61,263 bases of DNA, taken from positions 1 to 61,263 of the forward strand of contig NZ_BJWH01000024.1 in the NCBI RefSeq assembly GCF_007990265.1, written 5' to 3'. Source of the DNA: Cellulomonas terrae (lineage in GTDB: Bacteria > Actinomycetota > Actinomycetes > Actinomycetales > Cellulomonadaceae). Shown here piece after piece: positions 39,403-46,046 of this stretch (its first letter is position 1; every line of letters starts with the position of its first letter). Position numbers and translations under genes: made by a program. The notes below the pieces were generated by a model that ran no database searches, had not been told where the DNA came from, and was given only the letters and a program-made list of their open reading frames with translations.

Positions 39403-40446
39403 TCAGGCCGGCGCCCGCAGGGCGTCCGCGATCGCCGGGAGAGTGCGGGGGTCGGCCTGGACCAGCATCGTCGTGACGGCGGTGCCCTCCCACGCCGGGA
39501 GCTGTGCCCGGACGTCCTCGACGGTGCCGACCAGGGCGATGTCCTGGACGAGCTCCAGCGGGACGGCCGCGGTCGCGCGGGCGCGGTCGCCGGCGAGGTA
39601 GTGCGCCTGGATCTCGTCGCACGCCTCGGCGTACCCGAGCCGGTCGAGCACGTCCCGGTGGAAGTTGGCGCCCTTGGCGCCCATGCCGCCCGCGTAGAGC
39701 GCGATGAACGGGCGGACGCTGTCGGCGGCGGACTCGACGTCGGCGGCGAGCACGACCGGGACGGTCGCGACGACCTCGAAGTCCTCGACGGCGCTGCGCT
39801 CGGGTGCGCGCCTGGCGAAGCCCTCGGCGAGGAGGGTCCGGTACTCCCCGTCCATGCGCGGCGAGTAGAACAGCGGCAGCCAGCCGTCGGCGATCTCCGC
39901 CGACATCGCGATGTTCCGGGGGCCCTCGGCGGCGAGGTGGATCGGCAGGTCGGACCGCAGCGGGTGCACGGTCGAGCGCAGCGCCTTGCCCAGGCCGGAA
40001 CCCTCGTCGGCAGGCAGGGGCAGCCGGTAGAACTGGCCGTCGAACGTGACGGGCGCCTCGCGGGCGAGCACCTGGCGGACGATCGAGACGTACTCGCGGG
40101 TCCGCGCGAGCGGCTTGGGGTAGGGCTGGCCGTACCAGCCCTCCACCACCTGCGGGCCCGAGGCGCCGAGGCCGAGGACGAACCGGCCCCCGGACAGGTG
40201 GTCGAGCGTGAGGGCGGCCATCGCCGCGGCCGTCGGGGTCCGGGCGGAGATCTGCGCGATCGCCGTGCCGAGCCGGATGGTCGAGGTGCGCGCCCCCCAC
40301 CAGGCGAGCGGGGTCAGGGCGTCGGAGCCGTACGCCTCGGCCGTCCACACCGAGTCGAACCCGAGCTGTTCGGCGCCGAGGACCGCCTCCTGCGCGCCGG
40401 GCGGGGGACCCGCCGACCAGTAGCCCGTGTGGTAGCCCAGCCGCAT
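39403..40446 (-). CDS. LLM-class (luciferase-like) F420-dependent oxidoreductase
   Basis: 347-aa TIM-barrel protein of the luciferase-like monooxygenase superfamily, in the subgroup using F420 (or FMN). It begins MRLGYHTGYWS and contains GFDSVWTAEAYGSDALTPLAWWGARTS, RLGTAIAQISARTPTAAAM, LDHLSGGRFVLGLGASGPQVVEGWYG and PIHLAAEGPRNIAMSAEIADGWLP, all typical. F420 use is inferred from the actinobacterial context. The substrate is unknown. A 104-bp spacer with no clear signal separates it from the GntR gene. Confidence 0.9.
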   Translation of the reverse strand: MRLGYHTGYWSAGPPPGAQEAVLGAEQLGFDSVWTAEAYGSDALTPLAWWGARTSTIRLGTAIAQISARTPTAAAMAALTLDHLSGGRFVLGLGASGPQVVEGWYGQPYPKPLARTREYVSIVRQVLAREAPVTFDGQFYRLPLPADEGSGLGKALRSTVHPLRSDLPIHLAAEGPRNIAMSAEIADGWLPLFYSPRMDGEYRTLLAEGFARRAPERSAVEDFEVVATVPVVLAADVESAADSVRPFIALYAGGMGAKGANFHRDVLDRLGYAEACDEIQAHYLAGDRARATAAVPLELVQDIALVGTVEDVRAQLPAWEGTAVTTMLVQADPRTLPAIADALRAPA

Positions 40447-40491
40447 CGTCCGTCCTCCTGGTCCGGCGTCGTCGTCGACGCCCGCGCCAGG

Positions 40492-40554
40492 CTACCTGCT
40501 ACCCCGGGTATCGCGTGTCGGTCGGCCGAGCAGGCGCGGGACGGGCGGCGTCAT
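40492..40554 (-). other. 20-codon stub overlapping the gntR stop
   Basis: An ATG at 40554 overlaps the stop of the GntR gene (ATGA), the arrangement usual for a co-translated second gene, but the frame ends after 20 codons (MTPPVPRLLGRPTRDTRGSR). YtrA-type GntR genes are normally followed in exactly this way by a membrane protein or ABC gene. The stub may be what is left of such a partner, or chance. Confidence 0.2.
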
Positions 40555-40901
40555 CGGAGGGCCTCCTTGACCAGCGCGGTGGTGGTCTGCGGCGCGACGC
40601 CGAGCGATCGCGCGACGCGCACCAACGTCTCCACGGCGGCGTGCAGCTCCGCGTTGTCCTGCGCCGGGGCGGTGACCACGGCGCCGCGCCCGCGGCGGAG
40701 CTCGATCACGCCTTCGTCGCGCAGCTCCTGGTAGGCACGCAGGACGGTGTGCAGGTTGATGTCGAGGGAGGAGGCGAGCTCCCGGGCGCCGGGCAGCCGT
40801 TCGCCGTCGGCCAGCTCACCGCGCGCGACGGCGGCACGCACCTGCCCGGCCAGCTGAGTGAACAGCGGGTCCGGGGAGGCGGGGTCCACACGGAAGAGCA
40901 C
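40551..40901 (-). CDS. GntR-family regulator, YtrA-like short form
   Basis: 116 aa. The winged-helix DNA-binding domain occupies residues 10-75 (PLFTQLAGQVRAAVARGELADGERLPGARELASSLDINLHTVLRAYQELRDEGVIELRRGRGAVV), with only a short helical C-terminus of about 40 residues and no ligand-binding domain. This is the YtrA subfamily, which usually controls an adjacent transporter or membrane gene. Here the co-transcribed partner is missing. A perfect palindrome starting 9 bases upstream of the start codon is the probable autoregulatory operator. The start is the ATG at 40901. Confidence 0.88.
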   Translation of the reverse strand: MLFRVDPASPDPLFTQLAGQVRAAVARGELADGERLPGARELASSLDINLHTVLRAYQELRDEGVIELRRGRGAVVTAPAQDNAELHAAVETLVRVARSLGVAPQTTTALVKEALR

Positions 40902-40910
40902 GGGGTGATC

Positions 40911-40932
40911 CTAGTTGTTTGATGACAACTAG
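40911..40932. promoter_or_regulatory. Palindromic operator of the GntR regulator
   Basis: CTAGTTGT (40911-40918), a 6-base spacer, and ACAACTAG (40925-40932) form a perfect 8-bp inverted repeat 9 bases upstream of the gntR start. It is AT-rich in a very GC-rich setting. YtrA-type regulators bind GT-rich inverted repeats of this kind near their own promoter. Confidence 0.7.
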
Positions 40933-40945
40933 AACAGCCGACGTC

Positions 40946-41533
40946 TCAGATGAAGATCGCCGGGTCGTCGATCTCGACGTCGAACGGTGCCGCCGCCGAC
41001 CGCAGGCGGATCGTCGCGGGAACCCCGACGGCGATCGCCCCGGGCGGGACGTCGTGGATGACGACGGCGTTCGCGCCGATCTGCGCGCCCTCCCCGACCC
41101 ACACGGGGCCGAGGACCTTGGCGCCTGCCCCGACGACCACGTGGTCGCCGAGCGTCGGGTGCCGCTTGCCGTGACGCATCGACTTGCCGCCGAGCGTCGA
41201 GCCGTGGAACAGGACCACGTCGTCCCCGACCTCGGCGGTCTCGCCGATGACGACGCCCATGCCGTGGTCGATGAACAGCCGGTGCCCCAGCCGGGCGCCG
41301 GGGTGGATCTCGATGCCGGTGACTGCCCGCGCGAGCTGGGAGATCAGCCGCGCGGGCAGCCGCAGGCCGGGCTGGTGCCACATCCGGTGCGCCAGCCGGT
41401 ACACCCACACCGCGTGCACCCCCGGGTACCCGAGGGCGACCTCGGCGAGCGACCGCGCCGCGGGGTCGCGGTGCCGGGCCGCCTCGAGGTCTTCCCTCAG
41501 GATGGCGAAGAAGTGCAGGTGGTGGTCGGACAC
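40946..41533 (-). CDS. cysE: Serine O-acetyltransferase
   Basis: 195 aa, the short actinobacterial or Bacillus-like form. It makes O-acetylserine from serine and acetyl-CoA, the first step of cysteine synthesis. The helical N-terminus ([21 protein letters not shown]) and the left-handed beta-helix of hexapeptide repeats ([33 protein letters not shown], then [18 protein letters not shown]) include the catalytic His/Asp pair in IDHGMG. Starts at GTG, 47 bases after the cysK stop on the same strand, so cysK-cysE are very probably one operon under the leader described upstream of cysK. Confidence 0.95.
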   Translation of the reverse strand: MSDHHLHFFAILREDLEAARHRDPAARSLAEVALGYPGVHAVWVYRLAHRMWHQPGLRLPARLISQLARAVTGIEIHPGARLGHRLFIDHGMGVVIGETAEVGDDVVLFHGSTLGGKSMRHGKRHPTLGDHVVVGAGAKVLGPVWVGEGAQIGANAVVIHDVPPGAIAVGVPATIRLRSAAAPFDVEIDDPAIFI

Positions 41534-41580
41534 GATGCCTTCGTCCTGTCGGTGGGGTGGTCGTGCGAGCGCGTCCGCGA

Positions 41581-42516
41581 TCAGTCGACGAGGTCCGCGT
41601 ACAGCACGGTCGACAGGTAGCGCTCACCGAACGACGGCACGATGGCGACGATCAGCTTGCCGGCGTTCTCGGGGCGCTGCGCCAGCTGCGTCGCGGCGTG
41701 CAGGGCGGCGCCGGACGAGATGCCGACCAGCAGGCCCTCCTCGGCGGCGGCGCGGCGGGCGACCTTCACGGCCGTCTCGGCGTCCACGTCGATGATCTCG
41801 TCGTAGACCGTCGTGTCGAGGATCTCGGGCACGAAGTTGGCGCCGATGCCCTGGATCTTGTGCGGGCCGGGAGCGCCACCGTTGAGGATCGGCGACTCCG
41901 CCGGCTCGACGCCGACGATCTTCACGCCGGGCTTGCGGGACTTGAGCACCTGGCCGACGCCGGTGATGGTGCCGCCGGTGCCGATGCCCGCGACGAGGAT
42001 GTCGATCTCGCCGTCGGTGTCCGCCCAGATCTCCTCGGCGGTCGTCGTCCGGTGGATCTCCGGGTTGGCCTCGTTGGCGAACTGGCGGGCCAGGATGGCA
42101 CCCGGGCGCTCGGCGACGATCTCGTCGGCACGGTTGACCGCGCCGCGCATGCCCTCGGAGCCCGGCGTGAGGATGAGCTCGGCGCCGAAGGCGCGCAGCA
42201 GGAGCTTGCGCTCCTTGGACATGGTCTCCGGCATCGTCAGGACGACGTTGTAGCCGCGGGCCGCACCGACGAACGCGAGCGCGATGCCCGTGTTGCCGCT
42301 GGTGGCCTCGACGATCGTGCCGCCGGGCTTGAGCTCGCCGGACGCCTCCGCGGCGTTGATGATCGCGACGCCGATCCGGTCCTTGACGGAGTTGGCCGGG
42401 TTGTAGAACTCCAGCTTCGCGACGACGGTGGCGGGGGCGCCGTCGGTGATCTTGTTGATGCGCACGAGCGGGGTGTTGCCGATGAGCGCGGTGGCGTCGT
42501 CGTAGATGCGTGCCAT
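41581..42516 (-). CDS. cysK: Cysteine synthase A (O-acetylserine sulfhydrylase)
   Basis: 311-aa PLP enzyme that makes cysteine from O-acetylserine and sulfide. PLP Lys sits in [10 protein letters not shown] (K45). The substrate loop [12 protein letters not shown] and the phosphate-binding [12 protein letters not shown] are intact. The length is standard. Start is ATG with AGAGGA 5 bases upstream. About 200 nt of leader RNA separates it from an upstream cysteine-rich leader peptide, with nested hairpins in between, so expression is probably tuned by cysteine supply. cysE follows in the same operon. Confidence 0.97.
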   Translation of the reverse strand: MARIYDDATALIGNTPLVRINKITDGAPATVVAKLEFYNPANSVKDRIGVAIINAAEASGELKPGGTIVEATSGNTGIALAFVGAARGYNVVLTMPETMSKERKLLLRAFGAELILTPGSEGMRGAVNRADEIVAERPGAILARQFANEANPEIHRTTTAEEIWADTDGEIDILVAGIGTGGTITGVGQVLKSRKPGVKIVGVEPAESPILNGGAPGPHKIQGIGANFVPEILDTTVYDEIIDVDAETAVKVARRAAAEEGLLVGISSGAALHAATQLAQRPENAGKLIVAIVPSFGERYLSTVLYADLVD

Positions 42517-42532
42517 GGTTCCTCTTCGGTCG

Positions 42533-42554
42533 AGCTGCCGGCCGGCCGACAGCT
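42533..42554 (-). other. Stem-loop near the cysK ribosome binding site
   Basis: AGCTG (42533-42537) and CAGCT (42550-42554) enclose a CCGGCCGGCC core that is itself nearly palindromic, about 8 bases upstream of the AGAGG of cysK. It could modulate cysK initiation as part of the leader, or simply be an upstream stem. Confidence 0.35.
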
Positions 42555-42653
42555 GGTGGGGGACTGACTAGCGATGCGTTCTGGGGCTCCGGCGGAGCAG
42601 GTGCGCCGGGACGAGGAGGGATCAGCCGGGGTGCTGCCCGTCCGGGGCGGGGC

Positions 42654-42717
42654 GAGCGCTGGCGCAGGAGACGGCCCCTGGTTCAGGGGTCCTCGCGCGA
42701 AGGAGCAGCCAGCGCTC
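42654..42717 (-). promoter_or_regulatory. Nested-hairpin attenuator in the cysK leader
   Basis: A perfect 10-bp outer inverted repeat (GAGCGCTGGC at 42654-42663, GCCAGCGCTC at 42708-42717) encloses an inner stem of 8 pairs including one G-U (42673-42680 with 42684-42691, 3-nt loop). In the cysK RNA the 5-prime arm of the outer stem starts at the last base of the leader-peptide stop codon. A ribosome slowed on the Cys codons or paused at the stop would therefore decide whether the arm can pair. This is the classic geometry of peptide-mediated attenuation. Confidence 0.65.
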
Positions 42718-42791
42718 TACAGACAGCGACAACAGAGCGGCGCCACGCAGGCGCGGCGCAGGACGGCGGGGGCGGCAGGCTGCACGCGCAT
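42717..42791 (-). CDS. Cysteine-rich leader peptide upstream of cysK
   Basis: 24 codons, too short for routine gene calling: ATG at 42791, stop TAG at 42719-42717. The peptide ends ACVAPLCCRCL, four Cys in its last ten residues (codons at 42749-42747, 42734-42732, 42731-42729, 42725-42723). Three of them use TGT, a rare codon in this genome. A strong Shine-Dalgarno GGAGGA (42804-42799 on the minus strand) lies 7 bases before the ATG. Its position ahead of cysK-cysE, clustered Cys codons and the following nested hairpins indicate a cysteine-sensing leader. Poly-cysteine upstream reading frames with such roles are known in mycobacteria; this instance is my inference. Confidence 0.78.
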   Translation of the reverse strand: MRVQPAAPAVLRRACVAPLCCRCL

Positions 42792-42847
42792 CGCTTCGTC
42801 CTCCGGGACCGGGTAGGTCAGACGTCGTGCGGGACACGACCGGCCAC

Positions 42848-42861
42848 GACGCTAGCGTCAA
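42848..42861 (-). promoter_or_regulatory. Candidate -35 element and palindrome for the cysK leader transcript
   Basis: TTGACG (minus strand, 42861-42856) matches a -35 hexamer and overlaps a perfect 12-bp palindrome GACGCTAGCGTC (42848-42859), a possible repressor site. No convincing -10 hexamer is seen 16-18 bases downstream, so the promoter call is tentative. From here to 43018 I see no further gene or signal. Confidence 0.35.
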
Positions 42862-43018
42862 CGCGTACGCGCGCGCAAAGCATCCCCACCAGGCGGACGC
42901 TCCGCCGAGCCCGCCCGCGTCCAGCCACGCCCGGGCGCCCGCGCACCACGGCGGTCCGCGGGTCCAGGTCCTCCCGCCAGGCACGCCGGCCGACGTCGAC
43001 CTGCGGCACCCGGCGTCA

Positions 43019-43432
43019 TCACCGCGGTGCGACGACGTTCACCATCCAGTCCACGCCGAACTTGTCGGTGACCATGCCGAACGTGTCACCCCACGGCGCC
43101 TTCGCGAAGGGGACCGTGACCGTGCCGCCGGCGGAGAGCCCGTCCCAGTACCGCCGGAGCTCCGCCTCGTCCTCCCCGCTGAGCGAGACCGAGATGTTGC
43201 TCGTCTCCGCGCGCTCCTGCGTGTTGGGGGTGTCCGCGCCCATGAGGATCAGGCCACCGGGCGTCGAGAGGTTCGCGTGCATGAGCTTGTCCGCCTCCGC
43301 GGGGTCGTCGCTCACGTGGAACTCCGCGAACGTGCTCATGGTCAGCTCGCCGCCGAACACGGAGCGGTAGAACTCCATGGCCTGGCGGGCGTCGTCACGG
43401 AAGCTCAGGTACGGGTTCAGGTGCGTCGCCAC
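43019..43432 (-). CDS. VOC-superfamily protein (PhnB/glyoxalase-like)
   Basis: 137-aa double beta-alpha-beta-beta-beta protein of the PhnB-like vicinal-oxygen-chelate group: LNPYLSFRDDARQAMEFYRSVFGGEL, KLMHANLSTPGGLILMGADTP, and the end WGDTFGMVTDKFGVDWMVNV. Such proteins are often labelled glyoxalase or bleomycin-resistance-like, but no reaction is established for this subgroup. The GTG at 43432 has AAGGAG 7 bases upstream, which fixes the start. It is divergent from the winged-helix gene at 43508. Confidence 0.88.
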   Translation of the reverse strand: MATHLNPYLSFRDDARQAMEFYRSVFGGELTMSTFAEFHVSDDPAEADKLMHANLSTPGGLILMGADTPNTQERAETSNISVSLSGEDEAELRRYWDGLSAGGTVTVPFAKAPWGDTFGMVTDKFGVDWMVNVVAPR

Positions 43433-43507
43433 GGCTGCTCTCCTTCGACGGGGATCCGATGCGACAACCTTGTCACCGGCCGCCTGCCCGCAACAGGATC
43501 GAGCGCT

Positions 43508-44593
43508 ATGGACCGCCTCGAGGTCGCGCACCGTCGGCTCCACAACCACCGCCTGTCCGGCCCGCCGCTGCCGGACCCGGCGGCCGTCGTGCGCCACCTC
43601 GGCGCGTCGCAGGCGCAGGAGTACGCGATGGCGAAGTGGTCGCTCGGGCAGCGCAGCGCGGGTGCCGACGACGCCGCGGTCCAGGCGGCCCTCGACGCCG
43701 GGGCGATCCTGCGCACGCACGTCCTGCGCCCGACGTGGCACTTCGTGGCGCCCGAGGACCTCCGCTGGATGCTGGCGCTCACCGGACCGCGGGTGCGGCA
43801 GACGAGCCGCTACTACGAGCGACGGTCCGGGATCGACGACGACCTCGTCGACCGCGCGACCGCCGCGATGGGCGAGGCGCTCCAGGGTGGCCGGCACCTC
43901 ACGCGCCCCGAGCTGCAGGACGCGCTCGCGCGGGCGGGGATCGAGGCGAGCGGCATCCGGCTGGCCTATCTCGTGATGGCGGCGGAGCTGGCTGCGGTGG
44001 TGGTCAGCGGCGTCCTGCGGGGCAAGCAGCGGACCTACGCGCTCGTCGACGAGCGGGTCCCGGCTGCGCCGACGCCCGACCCGGACGAGGCCCTGGCCGA
44101 GCTGACCCGCCGGTACTTCGTCAGCCACGGGCCGGCGACCGTGAAGGACTTCCGCTGGTGGTCGAGCCTGACGCTCACGCAGATCCGGCGCGGCCTCGCG
44201 ATCGTGGGGGAGGACCTGACGTCCGCCGACGTGGACGGGCTCACCTACTGGTTCGCCCCGGCGGACGCTCCGGAGCGGGACCCGTCGCCCACGGTCCACG
44301 TCCTGCAGGGGTACGACGAGTACGGCGTCGCCTACACCGAGGGCCGGACGGCGGCGAACATCGCGGACCTGACCGTCGCGCCGGCCACCACCAACCAGGT
44401 GATCCAGCCGCTCGTGCTCGACAGCCAGGTGGTGGGCTGGTGGCGACGGGTGGTCGAGCGCGACGGGATCGTCGCGGAGCCGCACCTCGCGGTGCCCCTG
44501 GACGCTGCGCAGCGTGCCGCGGCGCGGGCCGCCTTCGACCGGCTCGGACGCTTCGCGGGGATGCCGGTCAGGCTCGAGTCAGGCTCGAGCTAG
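43508..44593 (+). CDS. Winged-helix DNA-binding protein, HTH_42 (AlkX/YcaQ-like)
   Basis: 361 aa of the family once called DNA-binding winged helix (PF06224). Features: VVRHLGASQAQEYAMAKWSLGQR, the AILRTHVLRPTWHFVAPEDLRWML block, LTRRYFVSHGPATVKDFRWWSSLTLTQIRR, and LQGYDEYGVAYTEGR near residue 275. Related enterobacterial YcaQ and Streptomyces self-resistance glycosylases unhook DNA crosslinks, using a QxQ or related catalytic motif. Here SQAQE near residue 36 is a candidate, but catalysis is not proven. The ATG at 43508 was selected on fit to the family start. Its TAG stop doubles as the start of a candidate promoter. Confidence 0.85.
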   Translation: MDRLEVAHRRLHNHRLSGPPLPDPAAVVRHLGASQAQEYAMAKWSLGQRSAGADDAAVQAALDAGAILRTHVLRPTWHFVAPEDLRWMLALTGPRVRQTSRYYERRSGIDDDLVDRATAAMGEALQGGRHLTRPELQDALARAGIEASGIRLAYLVMAAELAAVVVSGVLRGKQRTYALVDERVPAAPTPDPDEALAELTRRYFVSHGPATVKDFRWWSSLTLTQIRRGLAIVGEDLTSADVDGLTYWFAPADAPERDPSPTVHVLQGYDEYGVAYTEGRTAANIADLTVAPATTNQVIQPLVLDSQVVGWWRRVVERDGIVAEPHLAVPLDAAQRAAARAAFDRLGRFAGMPVRLESGSS

Positions 44594-44619
44594 ACGGATG
44601 ACCAGATCCCGTGTATAGT
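44591..44619 (+). promoter_or_regulatory. Predicted sigma-A-type promoter
   Basis: TAGACG (44591-44596), exactly 17 bases, then TATAGT (44614-44619), in a locally AT-rich stretch. This is one of the two best promoter matches in the window. Transcription would begin near 44626 and run into the structured unit that ends at the terminator at 44883. Confidence 0.6.
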
Positions 44620-44643
44620 TCAACTTTGGATCTCCCGGTCTGC

Positions 44644-44729
44644 GTGATGGTGTCAGCATCCCATCACGAAGGATCGGCCCGGACATGAAACGCGCCGCTA
44701 CGAGAGCGGCAGACGGTCATGGTCCGGGT
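44644..44729 (+). other. Structured 5-prime leader RNA
   Basis: Three stems in series. First, GTGATGG/CCATCAC (44644-44650 with 44661-44667). Second, CCCGGACATG with CATGGTCCGGG (44678-44687 with 44718-44728, one bulged base), which pairs the start codons of the two short reading frames with each other. Third, within it, GCCGCT/AGCGGC (44694-44699 with 44705-44710). Sequestering a start codon this way is typical of translational attenuators. Confidence 0.5.
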
Positions 44730-44735
44730 GGCTGA
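44685..44735 (+). CDS. Putative 16-aa leader reading frame
   Basis: ATG at 44685 with GAAGGA 11 bases upstream; encodes MKRAATRAADGHGPGG and stops at 44733-44735, inside the start of the next short frame. Translating it would open the stem that hides the ATG at 44719. I do not recognise the peptide. Real if the transcript is a translational attenuator; otherwise coincidental. Confidence 0.35.
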   Translation: MKRAATRAADGHGPGG

Positions 44736-44826
44736 TCTTCGACAGCCCCCAATGGCGCTGGGGGCGGTTCAAGCCGCGCGCAACAAGGACAAGCGGGCGC
44801 GGTGGGCGAAGGCCAACAGGTGCTGA
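44719..44826 (+). CDS. Putative 35-aa basic protein
   Basis: ATG at 44719 to TGA at 44824-44826. It begins MVRVADLRQPPMALGA and ends with a strongly basic tail (ARNKDKRARWAKANRC) like a small RNA- or ribosome-binding peptide. No family recognised. It has no Shine-Dalgarno of its own and its start codon lies in a predicted stem, so it would depend on coupling to the upstream 16-aa frame. A 7-bp hairpin (44745-44751 with 44759-44765) falls inside it. The promoter at 44591 and terminator at 44835 bracket it closely. Confidence 0.45.
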   Translation: MVRVADLRQPPMALGAVQAARNKDKRARWAKANRC

Positions 44827-44834
44827 CGGACATG

Positions 44835-44883
44835 CGGCCCCGGTGCAGCCCGCGACGAGAGTCGCGGCGCAGCACCGGGGCCG
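44835..44883 (+). terminator. Strong terminator of the structured unit
   Basis: Outer stem of 12 bp (44835-44846 with 44872-44883) continued by an inner 7-bp stem CCGCGAC-gaga-GTCGCGG (44850-44867), followed by TTGT. It starts 8 bases after the 35-aa frame stop. Confidence 0.8.
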
Positions 44884-44947
44884 TTGTCGTCCGCCTCGGG
44901 CCTTTCGGCCCTGCCGACGCCGGAGGGGTCGGACAAGACTCGTGCAC

Positions 44948-45148
44948 ATGCGCACCATGCACGCCGAGGGCTGGCTCCGACTCACCAGGAACGACCGCCG
45001 GCAGCACTTCTTCCGCGACGGCATGAGCGTCTGCGGCCGGTTCGTCACCCCCACGACCCGGTTCCCCGAGGACGACGGACCGGACCGCGGCGAGTGCCCC
45101 GGCTGCCGGCACATCTTCGACACCGAGGTCGGGCAGACCAGGTACTGA
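44948..45148 (+). CDS. Small hypothetical zinc-ribbon-like protein, 66 aa
   Basis: 66 aa starting MRTMHAEGWLRL. It has three Cys (SVCGRF and ECPGCRHIF), a CPGC knuckle plus nearby His, suggesting a small metal-binding fold although a fourth ligand would have to be His. Composition and the predicted beta-rich N-terminus look protein-like, and codon use fits the genome. No clear Shine-Dalgarno is seen close to the ATG; a GTG two codons upstream is an alternative. Function unknown. It follows the terminator at 44883, so it needs its own promoter. Confidence 0.5.
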   Translation: MRTMHAEGWLRLTRNDRRQHFFRDGMSVCGRFVTPTTRFPEDDGPDRGECPGCRHIFDTEVGQTRY

Positions 45149-45222
45149 CGCCGTGCGGGGCGAGCGGCAACCGGTCAGCCGTCGCCCACGGAGGCGCCGT
45201 GGACCCTCGGGTGACCCGCGGG

Positions 45223-45963
45223 TCAACCGCCCGGTCGGAGGAGGCGCAGGTCGGCCAGGTCGCCCCGGAACACGTTCATGTCGATGAAGGACTCCTCGCC
45301 GTCGTAGCCGTCGAGACGGTCCCGGTGGGAGTACTGCCAGAAGGTCCACTCCCGGCCGTCGGAGACGCGCGGCGGCAGGTACACCGCCCGGATCCAGAGG
45401 GGCGAGTCGCGGAAGTCCCCGGCGACGTAGCGGCTGTACGCGGCCTGCGTCGCGTAGATCACGGGGTCGACGCCGTAGTGCTCGCGCAGCGTCGCGACGA
45501 GGACGCGGAGCTCGGCACGGATCGTCTCCGGGTCGGGCGGGTCGTCGAAGAACTCGCCGTAGTGCTCGACGTCGACGGCGACCGGGAGCAGCCCGTCCTG
45601 CGCCGGCACGGTGGCGATGACGTGCTCCGCCTGCGCGCGGCCCGGGCTCTCGAAGCTGAAGAAGTGGTAGGCGCCGACGAGCACGCCGGCCTCCTGGGCG
45701 CCCCGCAGGTTCGTCTCGAACGTGTCGTCCACGAAGCCGGAGCCCTCGGTCGCCTTGACGTACGCGAAGTCGACGTCCTGTGCCGCGAGCCGCGGCCAGT
45801 CGACCGCGCCCTGGTAGGAGGACACGTCGACGCCGCGCACCTCGTACCGCGCCGCCGCCAGGCGGTTGGGCCAGAGCACCCCGCGCACGACGAGCACGGC
45901 GACGAGCGCCACGACGACGGTCGCCGCGGCGACCGCGACGACCGCCTTGCTGCGAGGGTGCAC
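45223..45963 (-). CDS. GH25 family lysozyme, membrane-anchored
   Basis: 246 aa. One N-terminal hydrophobic helix (residues 7-29) acts as signal anchor or signal peptide, followed by a glycoside hydrolase 25 (Chalaropsis-type lysozyme) domain. Visible marks: VRGVDVSSYQGAVDW with the first catalytic Asp, FAYVKATEGSGFVD, VGAYHFFSF, and LPVAVDVEHYGEF with the Asp/Glu pair, then PVIYATQAAYSRYV and a terminal WTFWQYSHRDRLDGYDGE. It cleaves peptidoglycan glycan strands outside the membrane, for wall turnover. Start is GTG. It has no obvious operon partner; the LacI gene follows after 83 bases on the same strand. Confidence 0.92.
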   Translation of the reverse strand: MHPRSKAVVAVAAATVVVALVAVLVVRGVLWPNRLAAARYEVRGVDVSSYQGAVDWPRLAAQDVDFAYVKATEGSGFVDDTFETNLRGAQEAGVLVGAYHFFSFESPGRAQAEHVIATVPAQDGLLPVAVDVEHYGEFFDDPPDPETIRAELRVLVATLREHYGVDPVIYATQAAYSRYVAGDFRDSPLWIRAVYLPPRVSDGREWTFWQYSHRDRLDGYDGEESFIDMNVFRGDLADLRLLRPGG

Positions 45964-46046
45964 CCGGGCAGTCTGGCGGACCGACGGGCTCCGGTGTCGT
46001 CCGCGTCCAAGCGGGCGGTCGGACGACCCGGCACCGTGCCGGTCGC

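Noticed and set aside
42622..42984. 120-codon minus-strand frame covering the cysK leader
   Set aside because: No family features and it overlaps the leader peptide in another frame; the leader has the better ribosome site and context.
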